In this document: positions 50,091 through 58,600 of the stretch, one piece after another
How positions within the stretch are numbered: the stretch's first letter is position 1
How the letters are laid out: each line of letters begins with the position of its first letter
Origin: Kosakonia sp. H02
GTDB lineage: Bacteria > Pseudomonadota > Gammaproteobacteria > Enterobacterales > Enterobacteriaceae
Assembly: GCA_030704225.1 (NCBI GenBank)
Contig: CP131915.1
Span: 2,046,001-2,110,000 of the forward strand
Direction: 5' to 3'
Length of the DNA: 64,000 bases
Position numbers and translations under genes: made by a program
Notes under the pieces: generated by a model
What the model was told of the DNA's origin: nothing
The model's input: only the letters and a program-made list of their open reading frames with translations
The model's database searches: none

Positions 50091-51116
50091 TTAACGTCGG
50101 TGCGCCAGGCGGCGCACCAGACGATCGCCCGCCATTTGCACCCCTTGTACCAGCGCCACCAGAATCACCACCGTGCCTGCCATGATTTGATCATTAAAGC
50201 GCTGGTAACCGTAGCGAATTGCTAAATCGCCCAGACCGCCGCCGCCGATAACACCAGCCATCGATGAGAAGCCAATCAACATCACAATGGTCAGCGTAAT
50301 ACTCGCCAGCAGGGAAGGGAGCGCTTCGGGCAGCAGCGCTTTGCCAATCACATGCCAGAGATTGCCGCCCATCGACAAAATGGCCTCAATGCGCCCGTAA
50401 TCCACTTCATCCAGCGCGTTTTCCGTCAGCCGCGCGAAGAACGGAAACGCGCCGATGGTGACCGGAACGACCGCGGCGGTACTGCCCAGGGTGGTGCCAA
50501 TCAGCAGGCGGGTAAAGGGGATTAGCGCAATCAACAGCACGATAAACGGTAGCGAGCGGCCAAAATTAATCACCGCGCCGAGCAGCGCATTAAGTTTTGG
50601 CATCGGTGCCAGCCCGTTGCCACGGGAAATAAACAACAACACGCCGACCGGCAGACCAATCAGCTCGCCGTTTTCCAGCAGAGCAGCGTGATCGCAGAGC
50701 GTTTTCACCACTTCAAGCTCGTGGGTAATCAGCACGATGGTCAGTTGCAGTTTCTGGTTGATATCGACCAGCAGTTCGAGCACCGAGGCGGTGGTTTCTG
50801 GATCCAGCGCGCTGGTGGCTTCATCGCACAGCAGCACATCCGGCTTTGTCGCCAGCGCGCGGGCAATGCCGACGCGCAGGCGATGCGCGCGCAAGGCGGC
50901 TTTATCCAGTTGGGTAATGTCGTTGCCGTTCACGATGATGCGGCCCGCAGTGGGCCGCTCCAGCAAGTTAAGGCAGCGGATCAGCGTACTTTTGCCCGCA
51001 CCGCTGCGCCCGAGAATGCCGTAAATCGCCCCTTTCGGTACGCTCAGCGACACCGCGTTTAACGCCGGTTGGCCTGCTCCGGCGTAGTGTTTGCTCAGCC
51101 CTTCAATCTCAATCAT
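50091..51116 (-). pseudogene. Fused remnant of MetN-type ATPase and MetI-type permease
   Basis: One open frame of 341 codons made of two broken genes. The first half is a MetN-like ABC ATPase (Walker A GRSGAGKST, Walker B VLLCDEATSALD) but it jumps from LRAHRLRV to GIARALATKP, so the Q-loop and the LSGGQ signature, about 60 residues, are missing. At about residue 177 (ENGELIG) it runs directly into LPVGVLLFISR, the middle of a MetI-like permease, so the ATPase C-terminal domain and the permease N-terminus are gone too. ATP hydrolysis is unlikely. The start overlaps the stop of the preceding MetQ-like remnant by ATGA. Both deletions keep the frame. Confidence 0.85.
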
Positions 51117-51624
51117 GACTGCGGCGCGACCGGGATCACCGAGCCGTTATATTGCTTGCGGATAAACTCCGCGACCTGCGGCGAGGTCAGATCTTTCGCC
51201 AGTTCTTTGATCCGCGGATCGTTAGCAAGCTGCGGGTTGGTGACCAGAATATTGGCGTACGGATTATGATTAGCGCAGCGCATCTTTGGCTATTTGTGCG
51301 AGTAGATCCCGAGCGGTTCGATATGCACCGTTGCTGCTACGGCAAAGGTTTTGCCCAGCGCTTTTTCCTGATCTTTCAGATACGGCACATGCGGAAATAG
51401 TTGGCGTCCACATCGCCATTTGCCAGTAATTCATTGGCATTTGCGCCGCTGGTGAGCTCAACAACGTGCAGATCCAGTTTTGGGTCGATTTTCTTGATGT
51501 AGTTAAGGATCTCCGCATGCGGAACCGGGTCGGCGGCCACGCGTAGCGCCTGGGCTTGCGCGGACATTGAGGCCAGTGAAAGAGACAGTGCTACCCCTGC
51601 CAGAGTCAAAGCGGCATGTTTCAT
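51113..51624 (-). pseudogene. Broken MetQ/NlpA-type substrate-binding protein
   Basis: Begins with a signal peptide (MKHAALTLAGVALSLSLASM) and an NLPA domain start (RVAADPVPHAEILNYIKKID) to DVDANYF. There one C appears lost, shifting the frame; in the next frame PHVPYLKDQEKALGKTF continues to a stop after IYSHK. A large internal stretch (about 100 residues of the usual 260-270) is missing at that point, and a further frame change precedes the intact C-terminus HNPYANILVTNPQLAND ... QYNGSVIPVAPQS. So there are at least three lesions. It no longer encodes a binding protein. Confidence 0.85.
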
Positions 51625-51648
51625 GATGTTTTTCCTGTGTTGTTATGG

Positions 51649-52677
51649 TCAGACGATCAATTGCTCAGTGTAGTTACGCAGCACATCGCGGTAATAGCGT
51701 TCCGCCACGTCCGGATGGGAGCGCAGGCGTCCTTTCAGGTAGTTCCAGCCGACATCGCGCAGTAATGGGTTTTGCGGATCGCTTTCCGGCCCGTGCGCGT
51801 CTTGCGCCAGTTCTGCCGGAAGGGTGTAGACAGGCACAACGGCATCAAGCTGTGCGCCGAGGAAGAACGCAATGGAGAGCCGCTGCTGCCCGGCGGGAGG
51901 AGAAACCACGCGGTGAACCGTGGCGCGTAAATAGCCGTTGGTTGCCAGCTCCAGCAATTCGCCAATATTGACCACAAAACTGCCAGCGAGCGGGGTGGCA
52001 TCAAGCCAGCGACCCGGTTTAACTTCCACCTGCAAACCTTTTTGCTCGTCCTGCAATAAGAAGCTGAGTAAGCCGGAATCTTTATGTGCGCCAACGCCTT
52101 GCGTACTCTGCGTGGTTTGCTGGCCGGGATAGCGGATCAGCTTGATATGCTCGTTAGGTTTTTCGCCATACAGCGCATCAAAGGCATCGGCGGACAGATG
52201 CAGCGCTTCGGCAAAGGCGCGCAGCAGTGTCAGAGCCATTGATGTCATCGCGCGTTGCCAGGCGAGCAGGACAGGTTTTAGCGTTGGCAGGGCGTCCGGC
52301 CACAGGTTTGGCCCCTGTAAGCGCCGCCAGCGGGGATCGCTGTCGCTCAGCAGTAACGTCGGGCGCTCAGCGCCGATATCAAACTGTTCGCGCCAGTCGG
52401 GTTGCCCACGGGTGATTTCCGAGGCCGCGCGGTTGTAACCGCGAAAATGCGGCGAGTGGATCATCGCCACTTGCTGTTTTTGCGTATCAGACAAGGCAAA
52501 AAAACGGCGGGCTTCATGCTGAACCGCAGATTGCAGTGCGTCATCGACGCCGTGATTCACCAGGTAAAAAAAGCCAATGTCGCGTGCGGCATGGCGCAGG
52601 TCGGCAAGAAAAGCGGCGCGTTCAGCGTTGTTGGTATAACGGGCGAGATCGAGGATCGGTAATGTGGTGGCGTTCAT
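51649..52677 (-). CDS. 2-oxoglutarate/Fe(II)-dependent oxygenase (isopenicillin N synthase-like)
   Basis: A 342-residue non-haem iron oxygenase. N-terminal DIOX_N region (LPILDLARY ... GFFYLVNHGV) and a C-terminal double-stranded beta-helix with the iron triad His198, Asp200 (GVGAHKDSG) and His255 (ATVHRVVSPP), plus Arg266 in RLS for 2-oxoglutarate. It has a GGAG ribosome binding site 6 bp before the ATG and lies 24 bp upstream of the MetQ-like remnant, so the operon reads oxygenase, metQ', metN'I'. The intact oxygenase contrasts with the ruined transporter. The substrate is unknown; the Cys-codon leader upstream hints at sulfur metabolism. Confidence 0.85.
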   Translation of the reverse strand: MNATTLPILDLARYTNNAERAAFLADLRHAARDIGFFYLVNHGVDDALQSAVQHEARRFFALSDTQKQQVAMIHSPHFRGYNRAASEITRGQPDWREQFDIGAERPTLLLSDSDPRWRRLQGPNLWPDALPTLKPVLLAWQRAMTSMALTLLRAFAEALHLSADAFDALYGEKPNEHIKLIRYPGQQTTQSTQGVGAHKDSGLLSFLLQDEQKGLQVEVKPGRWLDATPLAGSFVVNIGELLELATNGYLRATVHRVVSPPAGQQRLSIAFFLGAQLDAVVPVYTLPAELAQDAHGPESDPQNPLLRDVGWNYLKGRLRSHPDVAERYYRDVLRNYTEQLIV

Positions 52678-52747
52678 TGTTTTCTCCGCAAACGGTCAAA
52701 AAAGGGCGTCTGTTCAGGCTCAGGGTTTGGGGGCAACAACAACGCAT
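52622..52747 (-). CDS. Putative cysteine-codon leader peptide (uORF) of the oxygenase operon
   Basis: A 41-codon frame, too short to be noticed easily, that starts Met-Arg-Cys-Cys-Cys-Pro (TGT TGT TGC), has another Cys at position 20, and ends inside the oxygenase gene, overlapping its start by 56 bases in another frame. A good ribosome binding site (GAGG, 8 bases before the ATG) precedes it. Consecutive cysteine codons right after the start are the hallmark of cysteine-responsive leader peptides described in other bacteria (for example mycobacterial polycysteine uORFs). Expression and function here are inferred from sequence. Confidence 0.6.
   Translation of the reverse strand: MRCCCPQTLSLNRRPFLTVCGENNERHHITDPRSRPLYQQR
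52686..52732 (-). promoter_or_regulatory. Possible RBS-sequestering stem in the oxygenase leader
   Basis: On the minus strand CCCCAAAC (52732-52725), directly after the Cys codons, can pair with GTTTGCGG (52693-52686), with one C-C mismatch. The second arm covers the GG of the oxygenase ribosome binding site GGAG (52687-52684). The stem is short with a 31-base loop, so its stability must be computed. Confidence 0.35.
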
Positions 52748-52903
52748 GGCTTTATCCTCTTTGGTGATTTCAGGTAGCTTGCCTGACACACAATGAATGA
52801 ACCAATAACGGTTTTTTCTAATTTATGACCGGGCAGGATCATGTGCTTTTGCAAAAAACGCATAACGCGGGGCGCTTGTAATGTCGAAATAACTCCGATA
52901 GAA

Positions 52904-52924
52904 TTTTGTTATGTTATAACAAAA
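52904..52924. promoter_or_regulatory. Zur-box-like palindrome before rpmE2
   Basis: TTTTGTTAT-GTT-ATAACAAAA is a perfect 9-3-9 inverted repeat. Its core TGTTAT-3-ATAACA has the same layout as the E. coli Zur box (TGTTATAnTATAACA). It ends 14 bp before the rpmE2 start, so repressor binding would block expression when zinc is plentiful. Confidence 0.78.
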
Positions 52925-52938
52925 CAATCGAGTTAATT

Positions 52939-53199
52939 ATGAAATCAGATATCCATCCGTACTACCGCACCGTGGTGTTTCACGACACCAGCGCTAACGA
53001 ATATTTCAAAGTGGGTTCGACCATCAAAACGGATCGCGAAATCGAACTGGAAGGCGTGACTTATCCCTATGTCACTATCGAGGTATCGTCCGCTTCGCAC
53101 CCGCATTACACCGGCAAGCAGAAAGTGATTGCTAACGAAGGTAGCGCAGCGCGTTTCCAGCAGCGCTATGGCCGTTTTTTTAGTGATAAAAAGGAGTAA
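52939..53199 (+). CDS. rpmE2: Type B 50S ribosomal protein L31 (zinc-independent)
   Basis: YkgM homologue: replaces the zinc-binding L31 during zinc starvation. The start MKSDIHPYYRTVVFHD gives 86 residues and contains no zinc-binding Cys pair, the C-minus form. The conserved KVGSTIKT and QQRYGRFF segments are present. Followed after 3 bp by rpmJ2; both under the Zur-like box. Confidence 0.94.
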   Translation: MKSDIHPYYRTVVFHDTSANEYFKVGSTIKTDREIELEGVTYPYVTIEVSSASHPHYTGKQKVIANEGSAARFQQRYGRFFSDKKE

Positions 53200-53202
53200 C
53201 TC

Positions 53203-53343
53203 ATGCAGGTGTTAAATTCTCTGCGCAGCGCAAAGCAACGCCACCCTGACTGCCAAATCGTCAAGCGCAAGGGGCGTTTATATGTGATCTGTAAATCTAA
53301 CCCGCGTTTTAAAGCGGTGCAGGGTAAAAAGAAAAGACGCTAA
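53203..53343 (+). CDS. rpmJ2: Type B 50S ribosomal protein L36 (zinc-independent)
   Basis: YkgO homologue of 46 residues (MQVLNSLRSAKQRHPDCQI ... QGKKKRR), too short to appear among longer frames. It lacks the full zinc ribbon of L36 type A (only two Cys remain). It starts 3 bp after rpmE2 with AAGGAG before it and its stop overlaps the convergent ylaC stop by four bases. Confidence 0.93.
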   Translation: MQVLNSLRSAKQRHPDCQIVKRKGRLYVICKSNPRFKAVQGKKKRR

Positions 53344-53819
53344 ACGGCTGATTGTTGAGCGGCGGGGCGAGTGAGCGTAAAGACGTCATAAAACGACAGC
53401 TCGCCTTTTCGCTCTATCATTTTTTGCAGTTGCGCCTTCTGCTCTGCATCTACCTGCGGTGAATGAAGGATGGCGTCGATCAAGCCTGACGGCACATAAC
53501 GCGTGTTGTACCATTCGCCGTTGTAGCAGACGCGGAAATCAAGCACGTCGATATCTTCATAGTGATAGCGCGGGTAGACATCAAAAAAGAAAAAGCCATT
53601 CAGGACGATAAACAGCACCACCAGCAGCCAGACGGAGCCGATGAGGGTTTCTGATTGCAGCATGACCGCCAGGGTTGCAAACCAGGCCAGATACATGCCG
53701 ACAAACAGGCCCGGATGGTTGCGAATAAAACTGATGCTGAAACGCGGACGGTTATCCCGTTTTTCGCGTTGGTTAATCTCTTCAATTGTTTCGGTGAGCA
53801 GCCGCTGTATTTCTGTCAT
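53340..53819 (-). CDS. ylaC: Inner membrane protein YlaC
   Basis: A 159-residue protein with two transmembrane helices (about residues 35-57 and 60-82) in the N-terminal half and a cytoplasmic tail with DVYPRYHYEDIDVLDFRVCYNGEWYNTRYV. Conserved in enterobacteria; function unknown. Its position before maa and hha is the E. coli order. Confidence 0.92.
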   Translation of the reverse strand: MTEIQRLLTETIEEINQREKRDNRPRFSISFIRNHPGLFVGMYLAWFATLAVMLQSETLIGSVWLLVVLFIVLNGFFFFDVYPRYHYEDIDVLDFRVCYNGEWYNTRYVPSGLIDAILHSPQVDAEQKAQLQKMIERKGELSFYDVFTLTRPAAQQSAV

Positions 53820-53904
53820 CTTAGGCCTTTGCTGGAACTGTTTTGCAGGTGGACACGCTATTTTAAGTTGCCACTATATGTGAAAAAAGTAACAGTTCCG
53901 CCAC

Positions 53905-53937
53905 AAAAAAAGATAACAGTTACTGCACTGTGTTATC
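53905..53937 (-). terminator. maa terminator overlapping the end of the gene
   Basis: On the minus strand GATAACA (53937-53931) pairs with TGTTATC (53918-53912), followed by seven T. The first arm lies within the last codons of maa, so the hairpin includes the stop codon. Confidence 0.65.
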
Positions 53938-54489
53938 GGGCAGGGTTTTAATGACCCGCGCCGGGTTGCCGCCTACCACAACATTCGCCGGGACATCTTT
54001 CACCACCACCGCACCGGATGCGATCACCGCATTATCGCCAATGGTCACGCCCGGATTAATCACCGCGCGCCCGCCAATCCACACATTGTGACCAATGGTG
54101 ACCGGCTTACCATATTCAACGCCGCTATTGCGTTCGGTGGCATCCACAGGGTGAGTTGCCGTGTAGATATGCACGCCCGGTGCGAGCATGCAGTTATCGC
54201 CGATATGGATCGGGCAGACGTCGAGCATGACGCAATCAAAATTGGCGTAGAACGCTTTGCCGAGAAAAATATTGTAACCGTAATCACAACGGAAGCTGGG
54301 TTCGATATACGCGCCTTCACTTTGCCCGAGCAGTTCTGCGAGGAGCGCTTTGCGTTCGGCTTTGTCGTCCGGGCTGGAATGGTTATAGCGATGAAGCAAA
54401 TGCCTGGCGCGCAGCCGATCGGCACGCAAGGTTTCATCACCCGGTCGATAGGGCAGACCGGCAATCATTTTTTGTTTTTCTTCATTCAT
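53920..54489 (-). CDS. maa: Maltose O-acetyltransferase
   Basis: Trimeric left-handed beta-helix acetyltransferase of the LacA/NodL type that acetylates maltose and glucose with acetyl-CoA. The start MNEEKQKMIAGLPYRP gives 189 residues, six longer than E. coli at the C-terminus. Hexapeptide repeats run from about residue 95 (IHIGDNCMLAPGVHIYTATHP, which holds the catalytic His) to VVVGGNPARVI. Third gene downstream of tomB-hha, with 78 bp between maa and hha. Confidence 0.93.
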   Translation of the reverse strand: MNEEKQKMIAGLPYRPGDETLRADRLRARHLLHRYNHSSPDDKAERKALLAELLGQSEGAYIEPSFRCDYGYNIFLGKAFYANFDCVMLDVCPIHIGDNCMLAPGVHIYTATHPVDATERNSGVEYGKPVTIGHNVWIGGRAVINPGVTIGDNAVIASGAVVVKDVPANVVVGGNPARVIKTLPDNTVQ

Positions 54490-54567
54490 GGGTTTGAATA
54501 CACCTGGCACGGAGGTTGTTAAACGACGTACTGTGGCAGAAAAAACGTAAATAGAATTTCAGAAGAA

Positions 54568-54786
54568 TTAGCGAACAAATTTCCACACGGAGGAGGGGAT
54601 TTTGTCATAGAGCTTATTCATGGTCAGTTCTGCCAGACGATGATCGGCTGCTGAATAAAACACCGCAAGTTCCTCGTCAGGAAGTTCATATTTATTTTTT
54701 TCTATTACGCGTTCGAGTGTATCAATTGTCTGACAGCGTCTTAAACGCATCAAATAATCAATTTTTGTTAATGGTTTTTCGGACAT
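54568..54786 (-). CDS. hha: Haemolysin expression-modulating protein Hha
   Basis: Nucleoid-associated partner of H-NS that helps silence AT-rich acquired DNA. The 72 residues carry the entire YmoA/Hha fold (TKIDYLMRLRRCQTIDTLERV ... ELPDEELAVFYSAADHRLAEL). Part of the tomB-hha operon, 23 bp after tomB. It is a plausible silencer of the AT-rich insert at 40.2-41 kb, which is inference. Confidence 0.97.
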   Translation of the reverse strand: MSEKPLTKIDYLMRLRRCQTIDTLERVIEKNKYELPDEELAVFYSAADHRLAELTMNKLYDKIPSSVWKFVR

Positions 54787-54809
54787 ACCTTCACCTTAGT
54801 GTTGAAAAA

Positions 54810-55184
54810 TTAACAAGAGTGGCTGACTGGATTAGCCTTGCTTACATTGACGAAACTGCGGAACAGTTTGTTACCTGTTTTGCGCCATTTCTGTAAGTCG
54901 TATGTATTAATGCCATAGCTACTGAACAACATAAACGTGTCGTCGAGGTATTCGTCTATCAGTTCAATCAACTTATTATCTTCATTGTACTTAATTTTAT
55001 AATTCAGCGCGAAAGTCGCGATGTGTTCAATCAGCTCGTTTAACTGCAAATTGATTGCTGAAGTCGGATCGTTAACCCACCCATGATGGCTCTCTTCAAG
55101 GTTAGCGAGGCAGTCATGGTGCAACGATTCGCAGAGAAATTTGAGCTGCGCAATATCATGCCTTTTTGGCGAGTATTCGTCCAT
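54810..55184 (-). CDS. tomB: Hha toxicity modulator TomB
   Basis: Small acidic protein (124 residues) paired with Hha; described as an antitoxin-like factor that inactivates Hha through cysteine oxidation in biofilms. The start MDEYSPKRHDIAQLKF is the conserved one; the 27-residue upstream extension is not. It has AGAAGGGGATGCGTT upstream. First gene of tomB-hha. Confidence 0.95.
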   Translation of the reverse strand: MDEYSPKRHDIAQLKFLCESLHHDCLANLEESHHGWVNDPTSAINLQLNELIEHIATFALNYKIKYNEDNKLIELIDEYLDDTFMLFSSYGINTYDLQKWRKTGNKLFRSFVNVSKANPVSHSC

Positions 55185-55654
55185 AACGCATCCCCTTCTG
55201 AGTGGTAATTTTTTACTAGCCAAAGGCTGATTCAGGATGGGAACTTTTGCTCTGACCAGAGACATATGCTCATTTATGATCGTGATATAACTATAAGCCA
55301 GTCTGAATGGGATTTCATTGAGCTATCACGAAAAATTACAAATATTGTTTTTTCCTGCCGAAAATGGACAAATTAGTAGACAAAAGTAAACATGCGAAGC
55401 GTCTCAAGCGAGTCCATTAATGCTTGCGCAGCCTTATGATTCATTAAGTTAGCATAGTATAGATTATTCTTGTTTGGAGAATATTTTTCGACCAGGATTT
55501 TTCTGACTTAAACTGACAACAGGATAAAATTAAGATTATTACCTGGAATCAATGCCGCGTTCTAAATACACAGTGATTATATGCCTTATATAGGCAGCAT
55601 AAAATAAACGAATAAACAATAAATGGTTTAATCATCGGATGAGTTGAAAAGAAA
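55185..55654. other. AT-rich intergenic region between tomB and acrB
   Basis: About 470 bp without a convincing gene. It must contain the tomB promoter on the minus strand; several AT-rich -10-like hexamers are present and I cannot choose. A small palindrome GCCT-TATAT-AGGC lies near 55580. No RNA gene recognised. Confidence 0.5.
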
Positions 55655-55675
55655 AAGGCCGCTTAACGCGGCCTT
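55655..55675 (-). terminator. acrB terminator
   Basis: AAGGCCGC pairs with GCGGCCTT; read on the minus strand the stem is followed by TTTTTCTTTTC. It lies about 20 bp after the acrB stop. Confidence 0.88.
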
Positions 55676-55696
55676 ATATCTTATATCGGGACGAGA

Positions 55697-58600
55697 TCAG
55701 TGTTGCTCAACCTTATGGCTGTGCTCAATATCTTCGTTGCGGCGGCTAAAGCGGCGGCGAACCACCACAAAGAACACCGGGACAAAGAAGATGGCCAGCA
55801 CGGTTGCGGTGATCATCCCGCCCATTACGCCTGTACCGACGGCGTTCTGCGCACCGGAACCGGCACCGGTGCTGATAACCAGCGGCAGCACCCCGAGGAT
55901 AAACGCCAGTGAGGTCATCAGAATCGGACGCAGACGCATACGCACGGCTTCAAGCGTGGCTTCAATCAGCCCTTTGCCCTCTTTATCCATCAGATCTTTG
56001 GCGAATTCGACGATAAGTATCGCGTTCTTCGCCGACAAGCCAATGGTTGTCAGCAGGCCCACCTGGAAGTAAACGTCGTTACCCAAACCGCGGAATGTTG
56101 CTGCAAGCAGCGCACCCACAACCCCCAGCGGCACCACCAGCATGACTGAGAACGGAATCGACCAACTCTCGTACAACGCCGCCAGACAGAGGAAGACCAC
56201 AATCAGCGAAATCGCGTACAGGGCCGGAGCCTGGTTGCCGGAGAGACGTTCCTGATACGACATGCCGGTCCAGTCATAACCAATACCGGTAGGCAATTTG
56301 CTGGCCAGTTGCTCCATCATATCCATCGCTTCACCGGTACTGCGACCCGGTGCAGCCTGACCCAGCAGTTCCATCGACGGCAGACCGTTGTAACGTTCCA
56401 GACGCGGAGAACCATATTCCCAGTGCGTGGTAGAGAAGGCCGAGAACGGCACCATCTGACCATCGCTTGCGCGGACATACCAGTTGCCGATATCGCTTGG
56501 CAACATGCGGTATTTCGCCTGCGACATAACGTACACTTTCTTCACGCGACCACGGTCGATAAAGTCGTTAACGTAGCTGCCGCCCCAGGCTGCTCCCAGC
56601 GTGGTATTGATGTCGCTAATCGACACACCCAACGCCTGCGCTTTTTCCTGATCGATATCGATCTTGAACTGCGGCGTATCTTCCAGACCGTTAGGACGCA
56701 CGCCCACCAGCAGATCCGGATGCTGTGCGATTTCACCAAACAGCTGGTTACGCGCCTGGGTTAACTTGTCATGTCCCAGGTTCGCCTGGTCGATTAACTG
56801 GAAGTCAAAGCCGGTTGCCGTACCCAGCTCAACGATTGCCGGCAGGTTAAAGGCGAAGACCATCGCATCTTTAATCTGCGCGAAGTGGGCACTTGCACGA
56901 CCCGCAATCGCCGGAACTTTGTTATCGTCACCCGCACGATCTTCCCAGTTTTTCAGCGAAATGAACGCCAGACCGGTGTTCTGTCCGCGACCGGAGAAGC
57001 CGAAGCCGTTAACGGTAAAGACGGAGTTAACGTTCGCCTTTTCGTTTTCCAGATAGTAGTTCGTCACTTCATCCAGCACTTTCTGCGTACGCTCTTGCGT
57101 CGCACCCGCAGGCAACTGGGCCATGGTCAGAAATACGCCCTGGTCTTCGTCAGGCAGGAACGAACTCGGTAGACGGACAAACAGCACCGCCATCCCCACA
57201 ACGATAATGATATAGAGCAGCAGATAACGACCGGTGCTGCGCAGAATATTGCCTACGCTGTCGGTGTAATGGTGCGTGCTCTTTTCAAACATGCGGTTGA
57301 ACCAGCCGAAGAAGCCTTTTTTGCCTTCGCCGTGATCACCTTTAGCGACCGGTTTCAGCATGGTAGCACACAGCGCTGGCGTCAGGATCAACGCCACCAG
57401 CACCGACAGCACCATCGCAGAAACAATGGTAATGGAGAACTGGCGATAGATAGCACCGGTAGAACCGCCGAAGAAAGCCATCGGGATAAATACCGCTGAC
57501 AGCACCAGCGCAATACCGACCAGCGCACCCTGGATTTGCTCCATCGAACGGCGGGTTGCCTCTTTCGGCGGTAGACCCTCTTCCATCATCACACGTTCGA
57601 CGTTTTCCACCACCACGATGGCGTCATCCACCAACAGGCCTATCGCCAGCACCATACCGAACATGGTGAGGGTGTTTATGGAATAACCAAACGCGTTGAG
57701 TATGGCGAAAGTACCCATCAGCACTACCGGCACCGCAATCGTTGGGATCAGCGTCGCGCGGAAGTTCTGCAAGAACAGGTACATTACGAGGAATACCAGC
57801 ACGATCGCTTCAACCAGCGTTTTCACCACTTCGTTAATGGAAATCTTAACGAACGGCGTGGTGTCGTACGGATAAACCACTTTCAAACCGTGCGGGAAGA
57901 ACGGCTCAAGGTTAGCGATGGTGGCGCGTACTGCTTCGGCAGTATCAAGCGCGTTCGCGCCGGTCGCCAGTTTAATCCCCAGACCGGCAGCCGGTTGGCC
58001 GTTGTAGCGCGCGATAACGTCGTAGTTTTCACCACCGAGTTCAATCTTCGCCACATCGCGCAGGCGAACCTGCGAACCATCTGCATTCACTTTCAGCAGA
58101 ATTTTGCCAAACTCTTCGGTCGAAGTCAGACGAGTCTGCGCGATGATCGAAGCGTTCAACTGCTGCCCTTTCACCGGCGGTGTGCCGCCTAACTGACCGG
58201 CTGCCACCTGGGCGTTCTGCGCTTTGATGGCCGCAATCACGTCAACTGGCGTTAGCTGGAAATTATTGAGTTTGTTCGGATCCATCCAGATACGCATCGC
58301 ATACTGCGCACCGAACAGCTGAACGTCACCCACGCCTGAGGTACGGCTGACCGGATCTTTAATGGTCGCGCCTACGTAATCGGCGATATCTTCCTGCGTC
58401 ATCGAGCCATCGGTACTGATCATACCGAGAACCATCAGGAAGCTACTGGATGATTTTTCAACGCTCACACCTTGTTGCTGCACTTCCTGCGGTAACAGCG
58501 GCATAGCCAGTTGCAGTTTGTTCTGCACCTGGACCTGCGCGATATCCGCATCGGTACCGGAATCAAAGGTGATCGTTATCTGTACCGTACCAGAGGAATC

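Noticed and set aside
54568..55184. hha-tomB as a newly acquired toxin-antitoxin locus
   Set aside because: It is the standard chromosomal hha-tomB pair in its usual place, not a mobile element.
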